Assembly: GCA_027450105.1 (NCBI GenBank)
Contig: DAIDKJ010000001.1
Coordinates: forward strand, 1 to 41,396
DNA: 41,396 nt
Source of the DNA: Ferrovum sp.
GTDB taxonomy: Bacteria > Pseudomonadota > Gammaproteobacteria > Burkholderiales > Ferrovaceae
Direction: 5' to 3'
Both the position numbers and the translations under genes were made by a program. The first letter of the stretch is position 1; each line of letters begins with the position of its first letter. The notes beneath the pieces were generated by a model. The model did no database searches, had not been told where the DNA came from, and saw only the letters and a list, made by a program, of their open reading frames with translations. Below, piece by piece: positions 24,838 to 33,153 of the stretch.

Positions 24838-25341
24838 ATGTCAACGGTTACTTTGGCTGGAAACAGCATTACAGTGGCAGGACAATTCCCCCAAGTGGGG
24901 CAGATCGCCCCGGATTTTTCCTTGACTGGGAAAGATCTGGCAGAAAATTCTCTCGCAACATTTTCCGGACGGCGAAAAATACTCAATATCGTGCCGAGTC
25001 TCGATACTCCCACGTGCGCCACTTCAACCCGCAAATTCAATGAAACTGCGGCTGGTTTGAGCCAGACGGTGGTCTTGGTGATATCTGCCGACCTCCCCTT
25101 TGCCATGTCCCGCTTTTGTGTGGCTGAAGGCCTGGAGGGGGTTGTGACCTTATCCACCTTTCGCGCCCCGGGATTTCATCGCGATTATGGCGTCGATATC
25201 ACGGACGGACCCCTGCGAGGCTTGACGGCGCGAGCGGTGGTGGTTCTGGATGAAAACAATCGGGTGCTCCACGCACAACTCGTACCGGAAATCAAAAATG
25301 AGCCGGACTATGAGGCTGCTCTGGCTGTTTTGCGCGGATGA
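24838..25341 (+). CDS. tpx: thiol peroxidase (atypical 2-Cys peroxiredoxin)
   Basis: A 167-residue peroxiredoxin that reduces hydrogen peroxide and organic peroxides at the expense of thioredoxin. The peroxidatic Cys60 is in PSLDTPTCATS and the resolving Cys94 in MSRFCVAEG, as in E. coli Tpx. VGQIAPDFSLTGKDL is the usual N-terminal strand. A strong ribosome site (TAGGAG) lies eight bases before the ATG. The stop overlaps the start of the PfkB kinase by four bases. Although many Tpx are periplasm-annotated, no signal peptide is seen here, so the enzyme should be cytoplasmic. Confidence 0.96.
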   Translation: MSTVTLAGNSITVAGQFPQVGQIAPDFSLTGKDLAENSLATFSGRRKILNIVPSLDTPTCATSTRKFNETAAGLSQTVVLVISADLPFAMSRFCVAEGLEGVVTLSTFRAPGFHRDYGVDITDGPLRGLTARAVVVLDENNRVLHAQLVPEIKNEPDYEAALAVLRG

Positions 25342-26276
25342 AGACATTGATTTGTGGGTCCATGGCTTACGACACCATCATGGTGTTTGAAGACCGGTTT
25401 CAACATCACATCCTGCCCGAGAAAATACATATTCTAAGTGTGGCTTTTCTAGTGCCAGAAATGCGCAAGGAGTTTGGCGGAACCGCAGGAAATATTGCCT
25501 ATAACCTGAAATTATTGGGTGAAAACCCCATGATCATGGCAACTGCTGGGCGTGATTTTGCAGACTATAGCCAACGTTTGAGAGATCTGGATATCGATCA
25601 GGGATTCATTCGGCTGATTCCGGACAGTTATACTGCGCAGGCTTTCATTACGACGGATCTGGATGACAATCAGATCACGGCATTTCACCCTGGCGCCATG
25701 AATTTTTCACACCTGAATCACGTCCCCGATAATCAGGAGGTGCGATTTGGCCTGATTGCACCGGATGGTCGTGAGGGCATGATGCAGCACGCACGACAGT
25801 TTGCTGCGGCGCAGATTCCTTTTCTCTTCGATCCCGGCCAGGGGCTTCCCATGTTTTCGGGTGGCGAGTTACTGGCGTTTTTAGAGTTGGCCTCTTATCT
25901 GGCTGTGAACGACTATGAAGCGACCTTGCTGTGTGAAAAAACAGGCCGTTCCTTCGAACAGTTAGCGGCCATGGTACAGGCGGCCGTAGTGACCAAAGGC
26001 GCCGAGGGATCCGTGATCCATACTCCAGAAGGATTGATCAGCATTCCTGCTGTTCGTCCGGAAGTTGTGGCAGATCCTACGGGTTGTGGTGATGCCTACC
26101 GCGCCGGCTTGATTTACGGTCTCTCCAGACAATGGCCATGGGCTAAAACGGGACGCTTGGCCTCCTTGATGGGGGCTTTGAAAATTGCCCATCGGGGTGG
26201 ACAAAACCACCGTTACACGCGTTCCGAGATCTCTCTGCGTTTTCAGCAAGCCTTTGGTATCGACATGGATTCATGA
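25338..26276 (+). CDS. PfkB family carbohydrate/nucleoside kinase
   Basis: A 312-residue ribokinase-fold kinase. The N-terminal signature EFGGTAGNIAYNLKLLG binds the sugar. The C-terminal signature VADPTGCGDAYRAGLIYG forms the anion hole and carries the catalytic Asp near residue 252. The substrate is not decidable from sequence; proteins of this type are labelled adenosine kinase, ribokinase-like or simply carbohydrate kinase. It overlaps tpx and the next gene by four bases each (ATGA), so tpx, this kinase and the acyltransferase are translationally coupled although their functions seem unrelated. If it is an adenosine kinase, it would recycle adenosine from S-adenosylhomocysteine, but no neighbour supports this. 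Confidence 0.9.
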   Translation: MKTLICGSMAYDTIMVFEDRFQHHILPEKIHILSVAFLVPEMRKEFGGTAGNIAYNLKLLGENPMIMATAGRDFADYSQRLRDLDIDQGFIRLIPDSYTAQAFITTDLDDNQITAFHPGAMNFSHLNHVPDNQEVRFGLIAPDGREGMMQHARQFAAAQIPFLFDPGQGLPMFSGGELLAFLELASYLAVNDYEATLLCEKTGRSFEQLAAMVQAAVVTKGAEGSVIHTPEGLISIPAVRPEVVADPTGCGDAYRAGLIYGLSRQWPWAKTGRLASLMGALKIAHRGGQNHRYTRSEISLRFQQAFGIDMDS

Positions 26277-27106
26277 GTAAGTTAGCGCTTACTCTGCGTT
26301 TGTTTCTTGTTAGTACTCATGTGCTGCGAGGAGTATTGGTCACAGCTTGGATACTGCCGCGAATTGCCCGAGAGGATCGCAACCAGGCCATCCAACGCTG
26401 GGCCAGGCAACTGTTGCGGATTTTGCGCATTGACTGGCGAGTGTCTGGAGCGTTGCCATCCCCGGATCAGTTTCCCGTCCTGTTAACCTCCAATCACGTC
26501 TCATGGGTTGATATCTTTGTTATCCAGGCGCTCTACCCTGTCCGCTTTGTCTCTAAATCTGAAGTCAGAGCATGGCCGGTATTTGGTTGGCTAGCTGCTC
26601 GCACGGGCACCTTGTTTTTGGCGCGTGCTTCACGTCGACAAACGGCGGAAATTGGCGCCCAAATGCAGTCCGTTTTGGCGCAAGGCGATAGTCTGGGATT
26701 GTTTCCCGAGTCCACTACCTCCGATGGCCAAACCGTATTGCCCTTTAGAAGCCCAATGCTTCAAGCTGCGATAGATAGTAAGCGCCCACTTCTTCCTATA
26801 TTCATCCATTATAAACTGTCTGATGGGCAAGCGAACCCTCATCTGCCATTCGTTGGCTCCATGACATTTGTGGAATCTCTGCTCAAAATCCTTAACGGAC
26901 CAGCAGCCATAGTGGACATTCGGATAGGGCCAATGACCCACCCCTTGCAGCAACATCGACGGGAGTTGGCGCTGGTGCTGGAACAGCACACACGGGCCTT
27001 AATGGTGGGAGCGACGAGGACAGGACACCTGGAACAGGGCGAGGTCATCCAAACGTACGGCAGTGAGGCTGCCTCCCCACAGACAGCCAGTATCCAATGC
27101 CAATAA
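26273..27106 (+). CDS. PlsC-type lysophospholipid acyltransferase (possibly OlsA-like)
   Basis: A 277-residue membrane-associated acyltransferase. The N-terminal hydrophobic segment (LVSTHVLRGVLVTAWILP) resembles lyso-ornithine-lipid and 1-acylglycerol-3-phosphate acyltransferases. The catalytic block NHVSWVDIFV fits NHxxxxD. The second block reads FPESTTSDG where the family has FPEGTTSDG. The exact acceptor lipid is unknown. The last 36 residues (bases 26999-27106) are encoded opposite the 3' end of apaH and look like read-through into the neighbouring gene's antisense strand, so the functional domain probably ends near residue 240. The ATG overlaps the kinase stop by four bases. Confidence 0.88.
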   Translation: MSKLALTLRLFLVSTHVLRGVLVTAWILPRIAREDRNQAIQRWARQLLRILRIDWRVSGALPSPDQFPVLLTSNHVSWVDIFVIQALYPVRFVSKSEVRAWPVFGWLAARTGTLFLARASRRQTAEIGAQMQSVLAQGDSLGLFPESTTSDGQTVLPFRSPMLQAAIDSKRPLLPIFIHYKLSDGQANPHLPFVGSMTFVESLLKILNGPAAIVDIRIGPMTHPLQQHRRELALVLEQHTRALMVGATRTGHLEQGEVIQTYGSEAASPQTASIQCQ

Positions 27107-27820
27107 TCGAGAGGGCTGGTCCAAATGGAGTCCGAGGGCAGACCAATGCCCAAAGATCAGGTTTTCGCCCGCTGAGCGGCGTCCCGGTACGTGAAACCAG
27201 GGCATATATCCCTTGGGGATATCGCCCAGGGCGCCCTTGTGCGCAAATTCCATGGTGCCATCCGCAGAGCAGATTCGCAGTCGCGTCAAGGCATTGGTAA
27301 TCAGGCGCAGTCGGTCCATGCCGGTGAGCCCCTTGGACCAGCGATGGGGTCGATTTCCATACATCTCTTTCAAAAACTCCCGGTAGGATGCCGAGCGCAG
27401 CGCTTGTTCCACTTCTCCAGCCAGTTCTTTGGCCTGGCGGATATCCCACTGAGGAAGCAAACCGGCATGAACCATGGTGTAGCCGTGTGAGCAATGGATA
27501 AGGGGACGCTGGCGTAGCCATTCCAGGAGCTCGCCCCGATCACTGGCCGCAAGCACGCCTTCCAAAGTGTCACCGTGGTGAAGGGGGGCGAATCCCTCGG
27601 AAACACTCAGCAAATGCAGATCATGATTGCCTAAAACACATACTGCACGGGACCCTAAGCCTTTCACATAACGCAATACTTCCAGGGAATGCGGGCCACG
27701 GTTTACCAGATCTCCCACAAACCATAATTGGTCCTGATCCCAACGCAGCGGAAGGCGTGTCAACAGCAGCTCCAGAGATTCAAAGCATCCCTGGAGATCG
27801 CCAATGGCGTAAATACTCAC
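26999..27820 (-). CDS. apaH: diadenosine tetraphosphatase (symmetrical)
   Basis: Metallophosphoesterase that splits Ap4A symmetrically into two ADP and limits alarmone build-up in stress. The product is 273 residues. The three metal-binding blocks are intact: YAIGDLQGC, FVGDLVNRGPHS and VLGNHDLHLL. The C-terminal LIFGHWSALGLH and LLALDTGCLWGGSLTAVRL blocks are typical of ApaH. I chose GTG 27818-27820 because it yields MSIYAIGDLQGC, the usual family N-terminus; a TTG at 27845-27847 would add nine residues. It lies 68 bases after the cytochrome c gene on the same strand. Its last 108 bases run under the convergent acyltransferase gene. Confidence 0.95.
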   Translation of the reverse strand: MSIYAIGDLQGCFESLELLLTRLPLRWDQDQLWFVGDLVNRGPHSLEVLRYVKGLGSRAVCVLGNHDLHLLSVSEGFAPLHHGDTLEGVLAASDRGELLEWLRQRPLIHCSHGYTMVHAGLLPQWDIRQAKELAGEVEQALRSASYREFLKEMYGNRPHRWSKGLTGMDRLRLITNALTRLRICSADGTMEFAHKGALGDIPKGYMPWFHVPGRRSAGENLIFGHWSALGLHLDQPSRLLALDTGCLWGGSLTAVRLDDLALFQVSCPRRSHH

Positions 27821-27888
27821 CGCGGACGCATCAGCATCGCAGGGCAAAAATGAACATCATGAGGGCCCTGTTTGGAAGAAGAAGTCAA

Positions 27889-28386
27889 CTATTTGGCAGC
27901 CGCAACCATGTAATCCACTGTGGCCTTGACGTCGGCATCTGAAAGCCCCGGGTTACCCCCCTTGGCAGGCATGTTTTTCTTGCCCTTGAGCGCGTTGTTG
28001 TAGAGCGTTTCCATCCCTTGAGCAATGCGAGGGGCCCAGGCGGCCTTATCCCCAAATTTGGGTGACCCCAAGGCGCCCGAGGCGTGGCAACCCATGCAGA
28101 GGGAGTTGTAAGTGGTTTCTCCAACCTTGTTAGCGGCGCCAGAAGAACCGCCAGAACTGGAGGCATCAGGCGAAGCCGCTGCCGGCCGTGCGGCTGCGAT
28201 GCTGACTTCTGCGGTTGGTTTGATGCGCTCTTCCACCGTTGATTTGATCGCCGCACTGTCCTGAGAGGCCGCGTGGACCGTGCTGCCCGTCATATCGCGA
28301 AACAGGGTCACGGCCAAGACCGCAAACCCGGCAACGAACACTCTCCTGATAGTGGAGGAACCGGTACTGGAAATCACCTTTGTCAT
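27889..28386 (-). CDS. exported class I c-type cytochrome (c5-like)
   Basis: A 165-residue periplasmic or membrane-anchored monohaem cytochrome. It has an N-terminal basic and hydrophobic segment (RRVFVAGFAVLAVTLF), either a signal peptide or an anchor. A low-complexity Ala/Ser/Pro/Gly linker (about residues 40-85) is followed by the haem domain. Haem is attached at CMGCH, and the Met axial ligand is likely in KKNMPAKGG. The domain resembles cytochrome c5, which carries electrons to terminal oxidases. The ATG at 28384-28386 has GGGGAG at good spacing. No oxidase genes are nearby. It is upstream of apaH on the same strand and divergent from the phosphoesterase gene. Confidence 0.9.
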   Translation of the reverse strand: MTKVISSTGSSTIRRVFVAGFAVLAVTLFRDMTGSTVHAASQDSAAIKSTVEERIKPTAEVSIAAARPAAASPDASSSGGSSGAANKVGETTYNSLCMGCHASGALGSPKFGDKAAWAPRIAQGMETLYNNALKGKKNMPAKGGNPGLSDADVKATVDYMVAAAK

Positions 28387-28520
28387 GAAAAACTCCCCTG
28401 CAATGAATGGATGAAATGCACCACCCCATTGTACTCCGTCTGAGCCAGTGCATATTTTGCGTTGCGTCAAAAATGAGCGCGATGCCAGTCGTGTCTCCTC
28501 TTCATCCTCCTGTCATATCT

Positions 28521-28600
28521 CCCGGGCAAACTGGGTGAGGCAAGCCCCACTGTAACCGCGGTTTGCATCGCCAAATCTACCGCCCCGAAGCTATGGAGAA
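28521..28600 (+). promoter_or_regulatory. possibly structured leader RNA before phosphoesterase gene
   Basis: Upstream of the phosphoesterase ATG, GCAAAC (28526-28531) can pair with GTTTGC (28561-28566). Inside this stem, GTGAGG (28535-28540) can pair with CCCCAC (28545-28550) with one mismatch, and AACCGCGGTT (28554-28563) is a perfect palindrome competing with the outer stem. The order GGG...GGTG...CC...CTGT.ACCGC loosely recalls the core of cobalamin riboswitches, but the B12 box is not recognisable. Treat this as a structure candidate, not a named riboswitch. Confidence 0.25.
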
Positions 28601-28603
28601 ATC

Positions 28604-30313
28604 ATGTTACGATACCCGATCATGCCCCTCACTGTCGCCAGTTTATCCTTGGTTCTTGCCGCCTGTGGCGGCAGCAGTAGCAGTACCGTAGCGAACCCTC
28701 TGGCAGCTGCAAACTCCTTTGCCACGGCCACACCGATCAAGCATCTGGTAGTGATTTACAACGAAAACGTCTCCTTTGATCACTACTTTGCCACCTACCC
28801 CAACGCCGCGAATTCGGCAGGTTCCCCCCAGTTCAGTGCACTGGCAGGAACGCCCGCGGTCAATGGGCTTTCCGGAGCCTTGCTCACCAGTAACCCCAAC
28901 TTTCTGAATGCGGGAAATGGGACTGGCGCGTTGAATCCCTATCGGTTGGATCGCACGCAAGCGGCAACAGCTGATCAGAATCATGCCTATACCTCCGAGC
29001 AGCAAGCCTACGACAATGGCTTGATGGACCTGTTTGCAAAATTTGTGGGGAAAGCCACAACCGGTGCGGTAGGTGGTTCGGGAACCCCTGGTCAGGTGAT
29101 GGGATACTACGATGGCAATACCGTGACGGCCCTGTGGAATTATGCCCAGCACTTTGCCATGAACGATAACGCCTACACCGACACCTATGGTCCCTCCACA
29201 CCGGGAGCCCTGGAAGCAGTCTCCGGGCAAACCAATGGAGTGAAACTGGTGGCTACCACCAAACAACCGTACACGCTCGCGGCCTATTCGTATTACATCA
29301 ATGACGGCCAAGGCGGCGTTTCCCTGATCAATGATGTGGATCCGGCCTACGATGTTTGCTCCAGTGCAACCGATCAAATCATGATGACGGGAAAAAATAT
29401 TGGTGATTTGATGAATGCAGCCAATCTTCCCTGGGGGGGGTTCATGGGAGGGTTTAACCTGGGTGCTACCAATGCAAATAACACCACCGGTTGCAAATTG
29501 AGTACCTACTCTGCCGTCGTTGGTGCCACAATTACCGACTATATTCCCCACCACAACTGGTTTCAGTACTACAGTTCCACAGCCAATCCCACACATGCCC
29601 GTCCCAGTTCCACGCAAGCCATTGGATATTCTACGCAGACGGACGGGAAAACTCCGGATCCCGCCAATCACCAGTATGACCTGCAAGATTTTTACACAGC
29701 GGTCAAGGCGGGTAATTACCCTGCGGTCACTTACTTGAAAGCCCCGGCCTACCAGGATGCCCATGCGGGGTACTCCAACCCCTTGGACGAACAGGCCTTT
29801 ATCACGCAGGTGGTCAACTTTTTGCAGCAGCAACCCGACTGGAAGAGCACGGCTGTGATCGTGACCTACGATGACTCGGATGGTTGGTACGATCACGCCT
29901 ATGTGGCTCCCACCAGCGCTTCTTATGATCCTCAGGCGGATCAACTGAACGGCCCCGGGATCTGTGGCACTGGCGTTGCTCAAAACGGCGTCAGTGGGAA
30001 ACCGGTCAATGGGCGCTGCGGCCCCGGCACGCGCATCCCCTTTCTAGTGATTTCGCCCTATGCGCGTGCCAACTATGTGGATCACACCCAAATCAGCCAG
30101 GCCTCGATCGTTCGCTTCATAGAAGACAATTGGCTGTCCAGCCAGCGTTTGGGGGGCGGTTCCTTTGATGCGAATGCCGGGAGTTTGATGGGGATGTTCG
30201 ACTTTACTGCCACGGGGGGCAACAATCCGCCGTTGTACCTCGACCCTACCTACGGCTCCTTATTGAATGCGGCTCCAGTGGTATTGAAGCAAACGTCTAG
30301 TAGCAAGCTCTAG
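28604..30313 (+). CDS. lipoprotein acid phosphatase / phosphoesterase family (AcpA, PF04185 type)
   Basis: A 569-residue exported enzyme that hydrolyses phosphate esters; related proteins are acid phosphatases or phospholipases C. The lipobox LVLAACGG puts the lipidated Cys at about residue 21, followed by a Gly/Ser linker, so it should be anchored to a membrane facing the periplasm or outside. The first metal-site block is IKHLVVIYNENVSFDHYFAT. The nucleophile Ser is probably in DTYGPSTPGALE. A second metal block is VIVTYDDSDGWYDH. The ATG has GGAG seven bases upstream. A leader with possible RNA structure precedes it and a strong terminator follows, so it is probably monocistronic. Phosphate scavenging is the likely role, but the substrate is unproven. 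Confidence 0.9.
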   Translation: MLRYPIMPLTVASLSLVLAACGGSSSSTVANPLAAANSFATATPIKHLVVIYNENVSFDHYFATYPNAANSAGSPQFSALAGTPAVNGLSGALLTSNPNFLNAGNGTGALNPYRLDRTQAATADQNHAYTSEQQAYDNGLMDLFAKFVGKATTGAVGGSGTPGQVMGYYDGNTVTALWNYAQHFAMNDNAYTDTYGPSTPGALEAVSGQTNGVKLVATTKQPYTLAAYSYYINDGQGGVSLINDVDPAYDVCSSATDQIMMTGKNIGDLMNAANLPWGGFMGGFNLGATNANNTTGCKLSTYSAVVGATITDYIPHHNWFQYYSSTANPTHARPSSTQAIGYSTQTDGKTPDPANHQYDLQDFYTAVKAGNYPAVTYLKAPAYQDAHAGYSNPLDEQAFITQVVNFLQQQPDWKSTAVIVTYDDSDGWYDHAYVAPTSASYDPQADQLNGPGICGTGVAQNGVSGKPVNGRCGPGTRIPFLVISPYARANYVDHTQISQASIVRFIEDNWLSSQRLGGGSFDANAGSLMGMFDFTATGGNNPPLYLDPTYGSLLNAAPVVLKQTSSSKL

Positions 30314-30346
30314 CCCCATATCGATCGGACAGATCGTTACCAAAAG

Positions 30347-30385
30347 CCGGGCGTCCACAAGTTTTGTGGGCGCCCGGTCATTTTT
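30347..30385 (+). terminator. rho-independent terminator of the phosphoesterase gene
   Basis: CCGGGCGTCCACAA (30347-30360) pairs with TTGTGGGCGCCCGG (30364-30377) with a single G-T pair and a short loop. It is followed by TCA and five Ts. It lies 34 bases after the phosphoesterase stop and before the MFS gene. Confidence 0.85.
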
Positions 30386-30502
30386 ACCAGGGATATTCAC
30401 GGTGTGGCGGCTTCTGGCGGACATTCTCCCGGGATAGAGATCCTCTGTGGTTTTGGGCACAATGACTGAAATCCAGCGGTTACGCCATGGTGACAGGAGC
30501 AT

Positions 30503-31675
30503 ATGCTAAAAAAAATTCCTAAAAGTATTTGGGTGTTGGGCTTTGTCAGCATGTTCATGGATATTTCTTCAGAAATGATCCATAGCCTTTTGCCCCTTTT
30601 CATGGTGGACGTGCTGGGTACCAGTGTGTTGGCCGTCGGTGTCGTGGAAGGCACGGCAGAAGCAACTGCGCTAATTGTGAAAGTGTTTTCGGGAATGCTG
30701 AGCGATTATTTGGGTCGACGCAAAATGTTGACCGTGCTGGGTTATGGGATGGGTGCGCTCACCAAACCCTTGTTTGCGCTGGCACCTGTTACCGCAGTCG
30801 TTCTGACGGCCCGACTGCTGGATCGGGTAGGTAAAGGCGTGCGCGGCGCTCCACGCGATGCGCTCATCACCGATATTACGCCAGAGTCCATGCGCGGTGC
30901 CGCCTTCGGTTTGCGCCAATCCCTCGATACCATCGGTGCGTTTTTGGGGCCATTACTGGCGGTAATCTTGATGCTGCAATGGCACAACGAGTATCGGGCT
31001 GTCTTTTGGGTGGCAGTCATTCCGGGCTTGATGTCGGTTCTGTTGTTGCTCATTGGTGTGCAAGAGCCACGCCAGACAGGAAAAAAACAAAGAATCAATC
31101 CACTGCAATGGAAGCACTTGCGGCACCTGACGCGCGCCTACTGGTGGGTGGTGACCGTGGGCGCGGTTTTCACCCTGGCACGCTTCAGCGAAGCGTTTCT
31201 GGTGTTGCGTGCCCAGGAGGAAGGGATTCCCACGGCCTATGTGCCTCTGGTCATGGTGGCGATGAACGTGGTTTATTCTCTCAGCGCCTACCCCTTTGGA
31301 AAGCTGTCGGACCGCATCCCCCATCGCGTCTTATTGAACTGGGGTGTGGTGATGCTGCTGCTGGCTGACTTGCTGCTGGCTACCGGACAGAGTTGGTTAT
31401 GGCTTGGAGCAGGGTTATTCTTTTGGGGAATTCATATGGGCCTGACCCAAGGGCTGCTGGCCACCATGGTGGCTGATGCGGCGCCCGCTGACTTGCGTGG
31501 CACAGCCTTTGGTTTTTTCAATCTGATGAGTGGACTGGCGCTGCTCGTGGCCAGTCTTGTAGCGGGAATGGCTTGGGACCGTTTAGGGTCTTCCTTCACC
31601 TTTTATCTGGGTGCCGGGTTCTCAGTGATGACATGGTTGATTCTGCGCCTGGACCAGAGTTCAAAAAAGGATTGA
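30503..31675 (+). CDS. major facilitator superfamily transporter
   Basis: A 390-residue inner-membrane carrier with about twelve hydrophobic helices. The MFS loop 2-3 motif is seen as GMLSDYLGRRKMLTVLGYG, and a related motif in the second half is FGKLSDRIPHRVLL. LLDRVGKGVRGAPRDALITD and FGLRQSLDTIGAFLGPL are typical of a subfamily found in many proteobacteria without a defined substrate. ATG 30503 has AGGAG upstream. It is separated from the phosphoesterase gene by a terminator, so it should have its own promoter, and it converges on the SpeE-like gene. Substrate unknown. Confidence 0.88.
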   Translation: MLKKIPKSIWVLGFVSMFMDISSEMIHSLLPLFMVDVLGTSVLAVGVVEGTAEATALIVKVFSGMLSDYLGRRKMLTVLGYGMGALTKPLFALAPVTAVVLTARLLDRVGKGVRGAPRDALITDITPESMRGAAFGLRQSLDTIGAFLGPLLAVILMLQWHNEYRAVFWVAVIPGLMSVLLLLIGVQEPRQTGKKQRINPLQWKHLRHLTRAYWWVVTVGAVFTLARFSEAFLVLRAQEEGIPTAYVPLVMVAMNVVYSLSAYPFGKLSDRIPHRVLLNWGVVMLLLADLLLATGQSWLWLGAGLFFWGIHMGLTQGLLATMVADAAPADLRGTAFGFFNLMSGLALLVASLVAGMAWDRLGSSFTFYLGAGFSVMTWLILRLDQSSKKD

Positions 31676-31727
31676 TGGCAACCCTTGGGAGCACATTTCT
31701 AGTGGGGTAAGGAGCTGCGCATCGGCC

Positions 31728-32501
31728 TTAGACCGGCAGGGGGGCAAGTGGACGATCTGGCTTTGACGGGGATCGCAGGTGTTGTTCCAGTCGGGCCAGT
31801 GTGGGCAACAAGTCCAGGCCTGAAAATTTCTTTAACCGGGAAGCCTTGTCACGTAATGTTGGAAACTGCAGTTGGGGCACAACGGATGCAAAAGCAAAAA
31901 GGATTCTGTTGCCGCTGTCGCAGGCGGGCAGGACCAGGGTCTGCTGCTCGAAGGCCAAATTCAATTGCCTGACACAATGCTGTAAACGGCGCTGGCCACC
32001 CACCACATTGATCGCCAATATCCCTCCGGGAGCTAGCCGCGCACGGCAGCATTGATAAAACGCAGCGGTTTCCAGAGCACCGGCTTTGGCGTTTTCATCG
32101 AATCCATCGATGAGCATCAAATCGAACAAGGAAACAGATTTTTGAACAAACAAAGCGCCATCATCGATGACGAGTTTCAAATGCCTGGATTCCTCGGGCA
32201 ATTTGAAAAACTGTCGGGCTGCCGTGCGCACAGCCGGGTCAATTTCAACGATGGTTTGGACCGTTTGCGGTCCATGCCGATGAATGAATTTGGTCAGGGA
32301 AGCGCTGCCCAGTCCGATCTGCAAAACCTGCTCGGGAAAGGCCGGAACTTCCTGCTCATGGAACAACAAGGAGAGCAGCATGTCGCGCGTATAGGCAAGT
32401 TCTAGCGCCCAGGGGCGTGCGATGCGCATGGCTCCCTGGATCCAGTCCGAACCAAAATGAAGGGTACGGACCCCGGCTTCTTCTCTAATCTCGATGGTCA
32501 T
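31728..32501 (-). CDS. spermidine-synthase-like (SpeE fold) protein
   Basis: A 257-residue protein with the methyltransferase fold of polyamine aminopropyltransferases. Motifs seen are VLQIGLGSASLTKFIHR, IVEIDPAVRTAARQFF, LVIDDGALFVQ and FDLMLIDGFD. True spermidine synthases have GGGDG in the first motif; here it is GLGSA, so genuine aminopropyltransferase activity is doubtful. No speD or other polyamine gene is close. The start is ATG 32499-32501; a TTG at 32508-32510 would add three residues. No clear ribosome site is seen. It is divergent from the DUF202 gene with 179 bases between. Confidence 0.8.
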   Translation of the reverse strand: MTIEIREEAGVRTLHFGSDWIQGAMRIARPWALELAYTRDMLLSLLFHEQEVPAFPEQVLQIGLGSASLTKFIHRHGPQTVQTIVEIDPAVRTAARQFFKLPEESRHLKLVIDDGALFVQKSVSLFDLMLIDGFDENAKAGALETAAFYQCCRARLAPGGILAINVVGGQRRLQHCVRQLNLAFEQQTLVLPACDSGNRILFAFASVVPQLQFPTLRDKASRLKKFSGLDLLPTLARLEQHLRSPSKPDRPLAPLPV

Positions 32502-32680
32502 GGGGGGCAATGATGCTCAGAAAGGGGTCCTGTCTGTTGGGCAAGTGTTCCTGCAAGGGATTCACGCAAGCTCTTCCGGCATCGTGGGGAGACAACGGGC
32601 TTTGAGTGAGTGGCATCGAATCACAAAGGCAGCAATCTTTGGCGGTATACTGCCAGTGGCGCCGAAAGAGATGAAATATC

Positions 32681-33046
32681 ATGTCAGATTTGAATGATCC
32701 AAGGGTGTTTTTTGCGGCAGAACGTACCTTGCTCGCATGGAATCGCACCAGTTTAACCCTGATGGGATTTGGGTTCATGATCGAGCGATTTGGCTTGTTC
32801 CTGCAGCTCCTTTCCTTGCAGCATGTGCAAACAGCGCATCACGGAGCCTCTCACTGGGTGGGGATCTGCTTCATTTTACTGGGTTCAATGACGGCGTTGA
32901 GCGCCATTTTCCAGTATCGAAAAGTGTTGGCGACACTCAGACCTGTGGAAATTCCTCAAGGCTATGCCGTACACTCCGGCGTCTACCTCAATGGAATCAT
33001 TGCCTTATTAGGTTTTGTGCTGATTCTTTTGATGCCGGAAGTTTGA
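32681..33046 (+). CDS. DUF202 family small membrane protein (YidH-like)
   Basis: A 121-residue inner-membrane protein of unknown function. The family signature is at the N-terminus: FFAAERTLLAWNRTSLTLMG. Three hydrophobic helices follow at about residues 25-47, 60-82 and 98-118. The ATG at 32681 is 12 bases after AAAGAG. The gene is divergent from the SpeE-like gene and is followed after 107 bases by another membrane protein on the same strand, so the two may be linked. Confidence 0.87.
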   Translation: MSDLNDPRVFFAAERTLLAWNRTSLTLMGFGFMIERFGLFLQLLSLQHVQTAHHGASHWVGICFILLGSMTALSAIFQYRKVLATLRPVEIPQGYAVHSGVYLNGIIALLGFVLILLMPEV

Positions 33047-33153
33047 GAGACTGAGCAGATCCTAGATGCCGGCCAAAATACGGGAACTCGTCATCCTTCC
33101 AACCGGCGTTAAGCCACCAGGTTTCTGGAATTTCCTCATGAAGGCAGCAACCA

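Noticed and set aside
28643..29983. Open frame of 446 codons on the minus strand
   Set aside because: It is antisense to the phosphoesterase gene, rich in Gly, Ile and Arg with no recognisable motif, and has no ribosome site. The sense gene has full family motifs.
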